This document shows positions 16,821 through 26,115 of a DNA stretch of 64,000 nt, piece after piece. The stretch comes from DASYTH01 sp036002505 (GTDB lineage Bacteria > Actinomycetota > Actinomycetes > Mycobacteriales > Pseudonocardiaceae), in assembly GCF_036002505.1 (NCBI RefSeq), contig NZ_DASYTH010000462.1, forward strand, positions 5,886 through 69,885. The letters run 5' to 3'. The stretch's first letter is position 1; each line of letters opens with the position of its first letter. Position numbers and translations under genes: made by a program. A model generated the notes under the pieces. It saw only the letters and a list, made by a program, of their open reading frames with translations, was not told where the DNA came from and did not search any database.

Positions 16821-17594
16821 GTGACTGTCTCCTTGACGATGTCAACTCTGGTGTTCGAGGTGCTGTGGGAGGCGCTTCGACTGCCGTTGATGCCGGTGTT
16901 TCTGGCCGTGGACCAGCATGGAGTGGACGAGGAGGAGCGACGGCGGTACGTGGCGGAGGCCGAGGCCGAAATGGCGCGGTCGCGGTTGGGGACGCTGCGC
17001 GAGGTCGAACCGGAGCTGGCGGATCTGCTGGAGATACTGGGCCGGCACGGTCGCGGTCTGGGCTGGCGGGAAATGTCGGGGCAGCGGCGCCGGGCTTATG
17101 TGGCGGCGCGCGGGCCGGTGGCGGCCGGCGCGCTCATCGACGGCGAGCAGGTGTCGCTCTCGAGCCTGCATTCCGATCATATGACGACCTGGTTTCTCAA
17201 CCTTCTGCCGGAGGCGCGGTCCGGAGTCGGCAGCGCCTACTCCATTCCCACGGACGTGTACCAGCGCGGCGTGCAGCTCGCCGTGGACGGGAAGGGCAGT
17301 GTGGCGCAGCGAAGTTGGTTGCGCTCGGCCGGTGTTCGGGGCGACCAGGCCAACCAACTGGAGGTGTTGACCCGAACCACGCTCACCACGGCCGCCATCT
17401 CGGTGCACCGCGGCAAGTACGGAGAGGCGAAGCTGATCGGCTCGCTGGCCTACACCGACACCACCCAGGGCCGGTATCTGCTGCTGCAACGCCCGGACAA
17501 CGCGGGGAACAGCTACACGACGATCATCCCGGCGGACACCAGGGTGATCCGCCACCACATCACCGGACTCATGGAGCCTTCGGGCCCGTACTGA
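16821..17594 (+). CDS. ESX secretion-associated protein EspG
   Basis: 257 residues with the EspG layout: an N-terminal hydrophobic strand region (LVFEVLWEALRLPLMPVFL), a helical middle and a C-terminal beta sheet with GRYLLLQRPDNAGNSYTTII. EspG proteins are cytosolic chaperones that bind the tip of PE/PPE or WXG heterodimers and guide them to the type VII secretion machine. The GTG at 16821 is 2 bases after the lipoprotein stop. The gene overlaps the convergent patatin gene by 26 bases. The clients are probably the helical proteins encoded just upstream; no EccC-type ATPase or membrane channel is in the window. Confidence 0.85.
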   Translation: MTVSLTMSTLVFEVLWEALRLPLMPVFLAVDQHGVDEEERRRYVAEAEAEMARSRLGTLREVEPELADLLEILGRHGRGLGWREMSGQRRRAYVAARGPVAAGALIDGEQVSLSSLHSDHMTTWFLNLLPEARSGVGSAYSIPTDVYQRGVQLAVDGKGSVAQRSWLRSAGVRGDQANQLEVLTRTTLTTAAISVHRGKYGEAKLIGSLAYTDTTQGRYLLLQRPDNAGNSYTTIIPADTRVIRHHITGLMEPSGPY

Positions 17595-19719
17595 GCATGC
17601 CGTTTCCGGACTGCGGGCCGGGGATCCGGAGCAGCGGGTCGGGGATGTTGAGGAGCTCGACGGCGCGGCAGCCGGCTTCGTAGCCGAGGGTTCGGTAGGC
17701 CTCGAACTGCTCGTCGCTGAACACCTGCTTCGTCGTGGAGTGGTTGGGGAAGCGGCTGTCGCGGGCCCGGAACGCGTGCAGGTCCCAGCTGGACGCGCCG
17801 GTCAGCACCGCCCGGGCGTAGACGAGCTTGGCGTCCTCCTGGTCCTTGGAATACCGCACCCGCCCGGCCACCGCGATGTCCGCGCCGAGGCCGGTCTCGT
17901 CGGGCAGCACGGGAGCGGGGTCCACCTCGATGTCGGCGCCCAGTTCGGTGCGCGCCAGGGCAATGGCCCGCCCGAGGTCGAGGCCGGCGCCGGTGCGGTC
18001 GGCGCTGGCGTCGAAGCAGAGCACGTGCGTGCAGCGCCGGCGCAGCAGCTCCACCAGCCCGAGGTTCTCCCAGTGCCCACCGTCGGTGAGGTAGATGAAG
18101 CGGTGCGTGGACCGCGTGCCGCCCAGCGCCTCCCGGAGCACGTACAGCGCGCCCGGCTCGTGCCAGCCGGTGCGGATCGAGGTCATCACCCGGGCCAGCC
18201 AGCCGGGCAGCCGGGACAGCGCCGCGTCGGTCCGGCCGGAACCGCGGTGCAGCGGGTTCTTGATCCACACACCGAGCCGGACGTTGGTGAGCGCCATCAG
18301 GAAGCGCAGCGGCGGGTAGGTGAACCGGCCCATCAACGGGGAGAGCGCGGCGCCGGACACCGCCATGATCGACGGCAGGGTGAGCTGCGTGCCGGCCAGG
18401 CCCGCGCGCTCCTCGTAGTCCGCGGTGCCGCGGTAGCCGAACGGCACGCCGCCGGACCGGTCGTGCTCGAACGTGAACGAGGCCGCGAACCGGCCGACCG
18501 GGACCTCGTGCATGGTCAGGTTCACCGCGCAGCAGACGATCAGCTTCGGCAGCCGCCGGCCGTTGCCCTCGAGCTTCGCGCCGACCTCGGAGAAGTACAG
18601 TGGCTCGGCGTACCCGATGGGCTCGGCGATGACCTGCTCGCCGCCGCCCGGGCCCGGCCGCCGCGTCCGCCGCAGGGCGAACGCGCTGTTGAGCCGTTCC
18701 CGGTAGAACAGGTGCATCGAGTAGCGCCGGTTGTGCACCCACACCGCCATGATCAGCACGACCAGCAGCGCGGCCGCCGGCCCGATCAGGTCGGCCGGGG
18801 AGCGCAGGCCGTACCGGATGGCGTGGTCGAGCGCGGAGAGCAGCGGCACCAGCAGCAGCCCCGCGCCGGCGAGCGACGACAGCACCAGCATCAGCCGGCG
18901 GGCGCGGAACCGCTGGCTGAGCGCCAGGGCGGTTGCGGCCACGCACAGCAGCACCAGCAGCCAGACCGTCGCGGCGGCCAGCCGCCCGGCCGCCGTGTCG
19001 AACGCCATCACCGGATCGGCGAAGAGCCAGGTCAGCAGGGACGTGGACACCGAACCGTAGAGCCCGGCCAGCACCGGCAGGGCCAGCAGGACACCCACCG
19101 CCGCGGCGGCCGTCACCAGGTTCGCCGCGATCCCCTCCGAGCGGGTGTTGCCGTAGTCCCCCGGGCGACCGTCATGGAACCGGCGGAACGCCACCAGGAC
19201 CAGCGCCACCGCCACCGCACCCACGGCCACCAGGAGCAACCCCGCCACCGGCCGGGGTGCGGCGTGCAGCGGCCAGCCGACCAGCCGCCCGGCGATGAAC
19301 GCGCAGAGCAGGAACGGCAGGTAGTTCAGCACGACGCCGTAGATCAGGCTCAGCCCGAGCCAGACCTTCCCGGTGCGGGCCGGTGCCAGGTAGTCGGTGT
19401 GCTGGCGCAGGTAGCGCTCCTCCGGCGAGCCCCGGCTCCACAGCGGGGTGCCGTTGTCGTGCGCCGGGTCGGAGTGCGCGCCGCTGATGGTCAGCGCGCT
19501 GGCCACGTAGTTCCCGCCGGACACCGCGGCCAGGTAGGCGGCCCGGTCGAGCACGCCCTTGGCCTGCACCGCCTGCAGGGCACCGAGGTTGAACGCCGCG
19601 GACCGGATCCCGCCGCCGGAGAGCGCTATCCCGATCCGGATGCCGGCCGGCGGCGCCTCGACGTACTCGGCCGCCTCGCTGGGCAGCGGCCGGTTGGTCC
19701 GGGGTGGCAGCGCCATCAT
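17569..19719 (-). CDS. Membrane-embedded patatin-like phospholipase
   Basis: A 716-residue protein. The patatin signatures are split around a membrane domain: oxyanion loop SGGGIRSAAF (residues 34-43), nucleophile Ser67 in AAVSGGNY, and the catalytic Asp546 in YLTDGGHWENLG. About six hydrophobic helices fill residues 118-330. Serine, Asp and oxyanion loop are all present, so lipase activity is expected, probably on membrane lipids. The ATG overlaps the stop of the ATPase gene (TGATG), giving tight coupling. Patatins controlled by NTPases or nucleotide signals are recurrent membrane-attacking effectors in antiviral systems, so an abortive-infection role is plausible, while lipid remodelling remains possible. 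Confidence 0.88.
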   Translation of the reverse strand: MMALPPRTNRPLPSEAAEYVEAPPAGIRIGIALSGGGIRSAAFNLGALQAVQAKGVLDRAAYLAAVSGGNYVASALTISGAHSDPAHDNGTPLWSRGSPEERYLRQHTDYLAPARTGKVWLGLSLIYGVVLNYLPFLLCAFIAGRLVGWPLHAAPRPVAGLLLVAVGAVAVALVLVAFRRFHDGRPGDYGNTRSEGIAANLVTAAAAVGVLLALPVLAGLYGSVSTSLLTWLFADPVMAFDTAAGRLAAATVWLLVLLCVAATALALSQRFRARRLMLVLSSLAGAGLLLVPLLSALDHAIRYGLRSPADLIGPAAALLVVLIMAVWVHNRRYSMHLFYRERLNSAFALRRTRRPGPGGGEQVIAEPIGYAEPLYFSEVGAKLEGNGRRLPKLIVCCAVNLTMHEVPVGRFAASFTFEHDRSGGVPFGYRGTADYEERAGLAGTQLTLPSIMAVSGAALSPLMGRFTYPPLRFLMALTNVRLGVWIKNPLHRGSGRTDAALSRLPGWLARVMTSIRTGWHEPGALYVLREALGGTRSTHRFIYLTDGGHWENLGLVELLRRRCTHVLCFDASADRTGAGLDLGRAIALARTELGADIEVDPAPVLPDETGLGADIAVAGRVRYSKDQEDAKLVYARAVLTGASSWDLHAFRARDSRFPNHSTTKQVFSDEQFEAYRTLGYEAGCRAVELLNIPDPLLRIPGPQSGNGMLSTGPKAP

Positions 19720-21356
19720 CAACTCCGCTGGAGCGCTTCGGCGTAACCGAGCGAGACGCGGTAGTCCTCGTCCGCCGGGTCGCAGCCGTGCGGGTAGGTG
19801 GCCAGGGCCCGGCCCTTGCGCAGGCCCGGAAGTGACCGCTCGTGCAGGAACCGGGTGAACAGCGGGTGGAAGCACAAATGGTCGACATCCTCCTCGGCGG
19901 TGAGCACCGAGTCGAACGTGTACTGGAAATGCGCCTTGTTGTAGCGCGCGGTCTGGTCGAACCGGACACCGACCACACCGAGGGTGAACAGCATTGACAG
20001 GAAATCGTCGAAATCCACTCCGGTGAGCTTCCGGATTCCCTTTCGGTTGAACATCTTGCGGAGCTCGTTGGCGGGAAAGCAGATCGGCAGTGCGTCGGAC
20101 AACCGGTTCAGCGCGTCGCTGGCGAACGGGAACGAGGCGCGGTGCGCGGCGAAGACCCCCTTGACGATCAGCCGCTCGGCCGCCCGGGTGCCGATCAGCA
20201 CCGCGGCCGGGGAGACCGCCCACGGCAGGGAGTCCCGGACCCGGGCGGTGAACACGCTGTTCAGGATCTCGATCAGATGCCGGGGCAGCAGCTGGGTGTG
20301 CCGCAGCACGTAGGCCAGCGGATCCTCGGGCCGGCCGAGTCCATTCCGGACGGTCTCGGGTAGGGCCGCGCGCAGCAGCGCGACGGCCGGGTCGGGCTCG
20401 TCGAACCGGTCGGCCGCGCGCCGCAGCGCGTCCACCCGGTCCGGGTGGTGCATCTGCAGGAACAGCTGCAGCCGGGTACCGGCCAGGCGAAGCAACTCCT
20501 TGGCGGTCCAGTAGATCGTGAGGTAGCTGAGCCTGAAGTCCTTCTCCGGCGCGGCGGAGATCTCGTGGATCTGGTCGAACAGCTCCGACGGCAGGCAGAT
20601 CTGCAACCCGTACGGGCGGCAGTCCTGGTGGTCCGCGATCACCCGCCCGACCGCGGCGAACATCCCGGCGAGCACGTGGTGCAGCTCGCCGAGCTGCTCG
20701 TGCAGGTCCTCCAGGTTGTCCATGACGATCACCAGCGGCTCACCCCGCCCGCGCAGCACGTTCGCCATCGCCTGCCGCACCCGGCCGATCGTGTTCCCGC
20801 CGTGCGCCTGCCCCTCGAGCACCTCGCGCAGGCCGACCACGCCGGGGTCGGCGATCCGCCGTTGCAGCTCGGACAGGAACCGTTCCGCCATCCCGGTCGC
20901 GTCCTCCGGCCCGGCTCCGGGCGGGCCGAGGTAGTCCCACAGCACCTGCAGATCGTTCGGCGAGTCGCCCGCCGAGGCGTGCCGCCCCGCGTGGTACACC
21001 GCCACCTGCTCGAACAGCGCCAGCCAGATCTCCGCGGCCTGCTCCACGAACAGCGGCCCGCGCCCGTTGCGGTACCGGCGGAGCACCGCGGCCATCTCGT
21101 GGTAGACCGTCGCGGTCCGCAGCACCTCCGACGGCGGCCCGCCCCGCAAGGTCGAGCTCAACAGAAACGCGGTCTTCCCGGCTCCCTTCCGCCCGACGAT
21201 GTAGGTCGGCCGCGCCGGTCCCATCGCCCTGGCATAGATCAGGTTGCTCCGGTCGAACAGCCGATCGGCATCATGAACGCCGGCATTCACCACGGTTTCG
21301 GTGTCCGGCGGGCCAAAGGGACGCTGCGTGGTCAGTATTCGATCTAGCTCGCGCAC
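19719..21356 (-). CDS. P-loop ATPase resembling the Sll1717 family, coupled to a patatin
   Basis: From the GTG at 21356 (GGGAGAGG just upstream) the protein has 545 residues; an upstream GTG at 21524 would add 56 poorly conserved-looking residues. Walker A is TYIVGRKGAGKTAF (55-62) and Walker B is PLVIVMDNLEDLHE (208-214). The C-terminal 300 residues are helical with wHTH-like character (GVDFDDFLSMLFTLGVVGV then RYNKAHFQYTF). This matches my memory of the Sll1717 ATPase group, whose roles are poorly known. The gene is directly coupled to the membrane patatin and sits in a block inserted into an otherwise conserved gene order. It may sense a trigger and license the lipase. Confidence 0.82.
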   Translation of the reverse strand: MRELDRILTTQRPFGPPDTETVVNAGVHDADRLFDRSNLIYARAMGPARPTYIVGRKGAGKTAFLLSSTLRGGPPSEVLRTATVYHEMAAVLRRYRNGRGPLFVEQAAEIWLALFEQVAVYHAGRHASAGDSPNDLQVLWDYLGPPGAGPEDATGMAERFLSELQRRIADPGVVGLREVLEGQAHGGNTIGRVRQAMANVLRGRGEPLVIVMDNLEDLHEQLGELHHVLAGMFAAVGRVIADHQDCRPYGLQICLPSELFDQIHEISAAPEKDFRLSYLTIYWTAKELLRLAGTRLQLFLQMHHPDRVDALRRAADRFDEPDPAVALLRAALPETVRNGLGRPEDPLAYVLRHTQLLPRHLIEILNSVFTARVRDSLPWAVSPAAVLIGTRAAERLIVKGVFAAHRASFPFASDALNRLSDALPICFPANELRKMFNRKGIRKLTGVDFDDFLSMLFTLGVVGVRFDQTARYNKAHFQYTFDSVLTAEEDVDHLCFHPLFTRFLHERSLPGLRKGRALATYPHGCDPADEDYRVSLGYAEALQRS

Positions 21357-21613
21357 TACCTCTCCCTCGACGAGGGGCTCTGTATCAAGACAGAGAGTGC
21401 GAGCATTCCACAGATACAAGATCAGGGCACCGGAATTCGCCGATTCACTCTTTTGACGTAACTGGGCAAATCCACAATGGACACGGCTTGATCGGAATTT
21501 GCGCTCCGAGCTCGCAACGTGCACTCACGCCTCCCGCCGACCCCGTGCGAGTGAACACCCTTCGCGATCGGCTACCGTGCGGTAACCACCGCACCCCACA
21601 GGAGGCCCGCCGC

Positions 21614-22354
21614 GTGCCACCGGAAGCCGCTGGTCAAACCGGTCAGCTCCCGCTGACCGGGGAGCGGACCGTGCCCGGGATCGTCGAGGAAAATTACTGG
21701 TTCCGGCGGCATGAGGCGGCGTACCGGGCGCTGGTGCCGTACTGCGCGGGCGCGGTGGTGCTGGAGGCCGGATGCGGCGAAGGCTACGGGGCGGACCTGC
21801 TGGCCGGGGCGGCGCGGCTGGTGTGCGGGCTGGATTACGACGCGTTGACCGCAACGCACGTGGGGAAGGCGTATCCGCGGGTGCGGGCGGTGCGGGGCAA
21901 CCTGGCGGCGCTGCCGGTGCGGTCGTCCGGTGTGGACGTGGTGGCGAACCTGCAGGTGGTCGAGCATCTGTGGGATCAGGAGGGGTTCCTGCGGGAGTGC
22001 CGGCGGGTGCTGCGGCCGGGAGGGCGGCTGCTGGTGACCACGCCGAACCGGATCACGTTCTCGCCGGGGCGGGAGACGCCGCTGAACCCGTTTCACACCA
22101 GGGAGTTGTCGGCGGCCGAGCTGGATGAGCTGCTGCGTGGGGCGGGGTTCGAGGTGGAGCTGCTGGCGGGCCTGCACCACGGACCGCGAATCCGCCCGTC
22201 GATCATCGACGCGCAGGTCGAGGTGGTGCTCCGCGGAGGGGCGTGGCCCCCTGAGCTCCTCGCCGAGGTCAGCGCGGTGGCCACGGACGACTTCGTGATC
22301 ACGACCGTGGATCTCGACGCCAGCCTGGATCTGGTCGCGGTGGCGCGCCGATGA
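21614..22354 (+). CDS. SAM-dependent methyltransferase (Rv3030-like)
   Basis: A class I methyltransferase: motif I VVLEAGCGEGYGADL, post-I acidic residue in LVCGLDYD, and later RPGGRLLVTTPNRITF. The GTG at 21614 follows CAGGAGG by 9 bases. Its stop overlaps the GH57 gene start (ATGA). In M. tuberculosis the same trio Rv3030-Rv3032 is linked to methylglucose lipopolysaccharide; this enzyme is therefore a candidate sugar O-methyltransferase, though the exact position methylated is unproven. A TACCGT -10-like box lies about 50 bases upstream. Confidence 0.88.
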   Translation: MPPEAAGQTGQLPLTGERTVPGIVEENYWFRRHEAAYRALVPYCAGAVVLEAGCGEGYGADLLAGAARLVCGLDYDALTATHVGKAYPRVRAVRGNLAALPVRSSGVDVVANLQVVEHLWDQEGFLRECRRVLRPGGRLLVTTPNRITFSPGRETPLNPFHTRELSAAELDELLRGAGFEVELLAGLHHGPRIRPSIIDAQVEVVLRGGAWPPELLAEVSAVATDDFVITTVDLDASLDLVAVARR

Positions 22355-23883
22355 ACCAGCCGGTCGGGACGTTCTGCCTGGTGTTGCACAGCCATCTGCC
22401 GTGGTTGCCGCATCACGGGTCCTGGCCGGTGGGTGAGGAGTGGCTGTACCAGGCGTGGGCGCATTCGTACCTGCCGGTGGTGGAGCTGCTGCAGCGGTTC
22501 GCCGACGACGGCCACCGGGATGTGCTGACCCTGGGGGTGACGCCGGTTCTGGCCGCACAGCTGGATGATCCCTATGCGCTGCGGGCGTTCCATGACTGGT
22601 TGGGGTTGTGGCGGCTGCGCACGGAGTACGCGGCGGGGCGGTGGCGGGGCGGCGACCCGCTGCTGAGTGAGCTGGCCGCGGCCGAGTACCGGGCGGCGGC
22701 GCGGGCGCTGGCGGAGTTCGAGTCGCGGTGGCGGCACGGGTTCTCGCCGGTGCTGCGGTCGCTTGTGGACTCCCGCGTGATCGAGCTGCTCGGCGGGCCG
22801 GCCACGCACCCGTTCCAACCGCTGCTGCGCCAGCCGGTTCGGGAGTTCGCGCTGCGGACCGGGTTGGCGGACACCGAGTTGCGCGTCGGGTACCGGCCGG
22901 AGGGTATCTGGGCGCCGGAGTGTGGCTTCGCGCCGGGGATGGAGCGGGACTACGCGGCGGCCGGGGTGCGGCGGTTCCTGGTGGACGGTCCGGCGCTGCG
23001 CGGCGACACGCACGCGGCGCGGCCGGTCGGCGGGTCGGACGTGGTGTGCTTCGGCCGGGACCTCGAGGTGACGTACCGGGTGTGGTCACCGAAGGCCGGC
23101 TACCCGGGAAACGCGGCGTACCGGGACTTCCACACCTACGACCACCCGTCGGGCCTCAAGCCCGCCCGGGTCACCGGCAAGCACGTGCCGCCGGAGCACA
23201 AGAAACCCTACGACCCGGGCCTCGCCGCGGCCGCGGTTCGCCGGCACGCCAAGGACTTCGTCGACGTCGTGGTGGCCCGGGTGCGCGATCTCCAGGAACG
23301 GCACGGAAAGCCGGGGCTGGTCGTGGCGGCCTACGACACGGAGCTTTTCGGCCACTGGTGGTATGAGGGACCGGCCTGGCTGGAGACCGTGCTGCGCACC
23401 CTGCCCGAGGCCGGGGTCCGGGTGACCACGCTGCGCGGGGCGCTGGCCGCCGGGCACCTGGGCACGCCGGTGGAGCTGCCCGCGTCCTCGTGGGGCTCGG
23501 GCAAGGACTGGCGAGTGTGGGACGGCGCGCAGGTGTCCGACCTCGTCGACGGCGGCGCCGCGATCCAGGACGAGCTGCTCGCCCTGCCCGCCACGGCGCT
23601 GCGGGATCCGGTGCTGGACCAGACCGTGCGCGAGGCCCTGCTGGCGCTGTCCAGCGACTGGGCGTTCATGGTCACCAAGGACTCGGCGGCGGACTACGCG
23701 CGGCGGCGGGCGAAGGTGCACGGCGAGCGGTTCGCCGAGCTGGCCGCGCTGGTCCGCGCCGGTGACCGGGACCGCGCGCGTTCCAGGGCCGCGGAACTGC
23801 GCGCCGAGGACGGGCCGTTCGGGCACCTCGACGCGCGGGGCATCCCGGCCCTGCGAGGATCACGGTTGCCATGCGTGTCCTGA
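22351..23883 (+). CDS. GH57 alpha-1,4-glucan branching enzyme (Rv3031-like)
   Basis: 510 residues with the GH57 conserved regions: LVLHSHLPWLPHHG (1), GVTPVLAAQLDD (2), EGIWAPECGFAPGME (3, nucleophile Glu190) and AAYDTELFGHWWYEG (4, acid Asp329). The family includes branching enzymes and 4-alpha-glucanotransferases; members beside Rv3032-type glycosyltransferases are thought to branch the methylglucose polysaccharide backbone. The 4-base ATGA overlap with the methyltransferase and 13-base overlap with the glycosyltransferase make a tight operon. Confidence 0.92.
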   Translation: MNQPVGTFCLVLHSHLPWLPHHGSWPVGEEWLYQAWAHSYLPVVELLQRFADDGHRDVLTLGVTPVLAAQLDDPYALRAFHDWLGLWRLRTEYAAGRWRGGDPLLSELAAAEYRAAARALAEFESRWRHGFSPVLRSLVDSRVIELLGGPATHPFQPLLRQPVREFALRTGLADTELRVGYRPEGIWAPECGFAPGMERDYAAAGVRRFLVDGPALRGDTHAARPVGGSDVVCFGRDLEVTYRVWSPKAGYPGNAAYRDFHTYDHPSGLKPARVTGKHVPPEHKKPYDPGLAAAAVRRHAKDFVDVVVARVRDLQERHGKPGLVVAAYDTELFGHWWYEGPAWLETVLRTLPEAGVRVTTLRGALAAGHLGTPVELPASSWGSGKDWRVWDGAQVSDLVDGGAAIQDELLALPATALRDPVLDQTVREALLALSSDWAFMVTKDSAADYARRRAKVHGERFAELAALVRAGDRDRARSRAAELRAEDGPFGHLDARGIPALRGSRLPCVS

Positions 23884-25124
23884 TGCTGTCGTGGGAGTAC
23901 CCGCCGGTCGTGGTCGGCGGGCTCGGCCGGCACGTGCACGCGCTGGCGAAGCACCTGGCTCAGCAGGGCCACGAGGTGACCGTGCTGTGCCGGCACGACG
24001 CCGGTACGGACGCCGCCACGCACCCCACCGCCCGGTCGGTGCACGAGGGCGTCCGGCTGGTGCGGGTGGCCGAGGACCCGACGCATCTGACGTTCGAGAA
24101 GGACCTGGTGGCCTGGACCCTCGCCATGGGCCACGCCATGATCCGCGCGGGCCTGGCGCTGCTCCGGAAATGGCGCCCGGACGTGGTGCACGCGCACGAC
24201 TGGCTGGTGACCCATCCGGCGATCACGCTGGCCGAGCACGCCGGGGTGCCGCTGGTGGCGACCATGCACGCCACCGAGGCCGGCCGGCACAGCGGCTGGC
24301 TCTCCCAGCCGCTCAACCAGCAGATCCACTCGGTCGAATGGTGGCTGGCCAACCGCGCCGACGCGCTGATCACCTGCTCGGCCGCGATGCGCGCCGAGGT
24401 GGCACACCTGTTCGAGCTCGAGCCGGACGAGATCGCCGTGATCCACAACGGCATCGAGCCGCGTGGCTGGCGCGTCCCCGCCGAGACCGTTCGCGAGACC
24501 CGAAGACGGCACAGCCCGCACGGCGAACCACTGATCGTGTTCTTCGGCCGCCTGGAATGGGAGAAGGGCGTCCTCGACCTCGTCACCGCCCTGCCCAGGA
24601 TCCGCCGCACGCACCCCGGCGCCCGCCTGGTGATGGCCGGCCGCGGCCGCCAGGCCGGCCCGCTGCTGGCGCTGGCGCGCAAGCACCGCCTGGTCCGCGC
24701 CATCGACTTCGTCGGCCACCTGCCGGACAAGGACCTGGTCGCCTGCCTCGCCGCCGCCGACGTGGTCGTGCTCCCCAGCCGCTACGAGCCCTTCGGCATC
24801 GTGGCTTTGGAGACCGCCGCGGTCGGCGCCCCCTTGGTGGCCGCCACCACCGGCGGCCTCAGCGAGCTGGTGGTCGACGGCGAATCCGGCCTGTCGTTTC
24901 CGCCCGGCGACGTCGACGCCCTCGCTCAGGCCGTCCGCGGCGTTCTCGACGACCCGGTCGCCGCCGACCGCCGCGCCCGCCGCGCCAAAGCCCGCCTCCG
25001 CGAGGACTTCGACTGGCACAAGATCGCCGCCGCCACCGCCGAGATCTACCGCACCACGGAGCGGGGGGATCACCCCGACCTCGGTCGCCCCAAGATCGCC
25101 TCCGGTAACGCTTTCACGACGTGA
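23871..25124 (+). CDS. GT4 alpha-glucosyltransferase (Rv3032-like)
   Basis: 417 residues with a GT-B fold: N-terminal SWEYPPVVVGGLGRHVHALA, central VIHNGIEPRGW, FFGRLEWEKGVLDL, and the EX7E signature in SRYEPFGIVALE. Rv3032 elongates the glucan of methylglucose lipopolysaccharide with alpha-1,4-glucose from a nucleotide sugar and also contributes to capsular glucan. The overlap with GH57 and order methyltransferase-GH57-GT4 match the mycobacterial operon exactly, so a polymethylated polysaccharide pathway is likely. The C-terminal tail (GDHPDLGRPK) is short and not conserved-looking. Confidence 0.93.
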   Translation: MRVLMLSWEYPPVVVGGLGRHVHALAKHLAQQGHEVTVLCRHDAGTDAATHPTARSVHEGVRLVRVAEDPTHLTFEKDLVAWTLAMGHAMIRAGLALLRKWRPDVVHAHDWLVTHPAITLAEHAGVPLVATMHATEAGRHSGWLSQPLNQQIHSVEWWLANRADALITCSAAMRAEVAHLFELEPDEIAVIHNGIEPRGWRVPAETVRETRRRHSPHGEPLIVFFGRLEWEKGVLDLVTALPRIRRTHPGARLVMAGRGRQAGPLLALARKHRLVRAIDFVGHLPDKDLVACLAAADVVVLPSRYEPFGIVALETAAVGAPLVAATTGGLSELVVDGESGLSFPPGDVDALAQAVRGVLDDPVAADRRARRAKARLREDFDWHKIAAATAEIYRTTERGDHPDLGRPKIASGNAFTT

Positions 25125-25237
25125 CATTGTTACCATTTCCACGACGATCGGATATCCCAACTTTCCGGTTTGGACACTCCGAGTCCGTCGGCGCCACGGC
25201 ATCCGCCACCCGGTGATGTGCTACCGTGACGGTCCTC

Positions 25238-26053
25238 ATGACACCGCCGCATTCCACCCCCGAGGTTGACATCGCCCGACCGGCGCTGGCACGAATATAC
25301 GATTTCGTGCTCGGTGGTGGTCACCATTTTGCCGCCGACCGGGAGGTCGCGAGAAAAATTCTCGACATCATCCCCGGCTACCAGAACTTCGCGCTGGAGA
25401 ACAGGTCATTTCTTCGCCGGGCAGCTCTGCACATGCTCGACACCGGTATCGACCAGTTCCTCGACCTGGGCTCGGGACTGCTCAGTTTCGGGCCGATTCA
25501 CGAGATCGTTCACGGCGTGAACCCCGAGTGCCGGGTGGTCTACGTGGACAATGACCCGGTCGTGACGGCCAATGTGGAACTACGCACCAGCGGCGATCCC
25601 CGGATCGGGGTGATCCAATCGGATCTGTGCGCCGTGCATGGGATTCTCGAACACCCGGCCACGCGGCGCGTGCTCGACCCGTACCAGCCGCTGGGGGTGT
25701 TCGCGGTCGCCGTGCTGCACTGCGTCCCCGACAGCAACAACCTCGTCCGGGTACTGTCCGAATACCACGCCCGGCTCACCGCCGGCAGCATGCTTGCCGC
25801 CTCGCACGCCAGCGGCGAGCGCCTCGGCCCGGACCTCACCACCGCGGGCCGCCGAATCCTCGCCGAGGCGGGCATCACCGCCGTCAGCAGAACACGGGAA
25901 GAGTTCGCCGCCCTCCTCGGCCCCTGGTGCCCCGACTCGGACGGAGTCGTGGCCCTCAACTGGTGGCGCCCGGACGGCGTCCCGAACGCCCTGTCCAACG
26001 TCATGGGCTACGCCGTCATGGCCACCCGTGCGGCCGAGCTCAACGTGCAATGA
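25238..26053 (+). CDS. DUF574-type SAM-dependent methyltransferase
   Basis: Family signatures: PALARIYDFVLGGGHHFAAD, ALENRSFLRRA, FLDLGSGLLSFGPIHEI (SAM loop, altered from the usual GLPT) and YVDNDPVV. Such proteins are abundant in actinomycetes and mostly of unknown substrate. The ATG at 25238 is taken; a GTG at 25226 is in frame. TACCGT at 25222-25227 could be a -10 box for a nearly leaderless message. The stop codon forms the first bases of a long terminator hairpin. It has no obvious tie to its neighbours. Confidence 0.82.
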   Translation: MTPPHSTPEVDIARPALARIYDFVLGGGHHFAADREVARKILDIIPGYQNFALENRSFLRRAALHMLDTGIDQFLDLGSGLLSFGPIHEIVHGVNPECRVVYVDNDPVVTANVELRTSGDPRIGVIQSDLCAVHGILEHPATRRVLDPYQPLGVFAVAVLHCVPDSNNLVRVLSEYHARLTAGSMLAASHASGERLGPDLTTAGRRILAEAGITAVSRTREEFAALLGPWCPDSDGVVALNWWRPDGVPNALSNVMGYAVMATRAAELNVQ

Positions 26054-26095
26054 AGGCGTCCTTCCTCACCGTGGGCGTGAGCAAGGACGCCTTCA
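26051..26095. terminator. 19-bp hairpin between convergent genes
   Basis: Arms TGAAGGCGTCCTTCCTCAC (26051-26069) and its complement (26077-26095) pair with one mismatch around a 7-base loop. It begins at the stop codon of the DUF574 gene and lies before the stop of the convergent acyltransferase, so it can act in both directions. Its motif (GAAGG..CCTTCCTCAC) is shared with the hairpin at 52286. Confidence 0.7.
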
Positions 26096-26115
26096 CCGCA
26101 CTCCGGACCGCTGAA

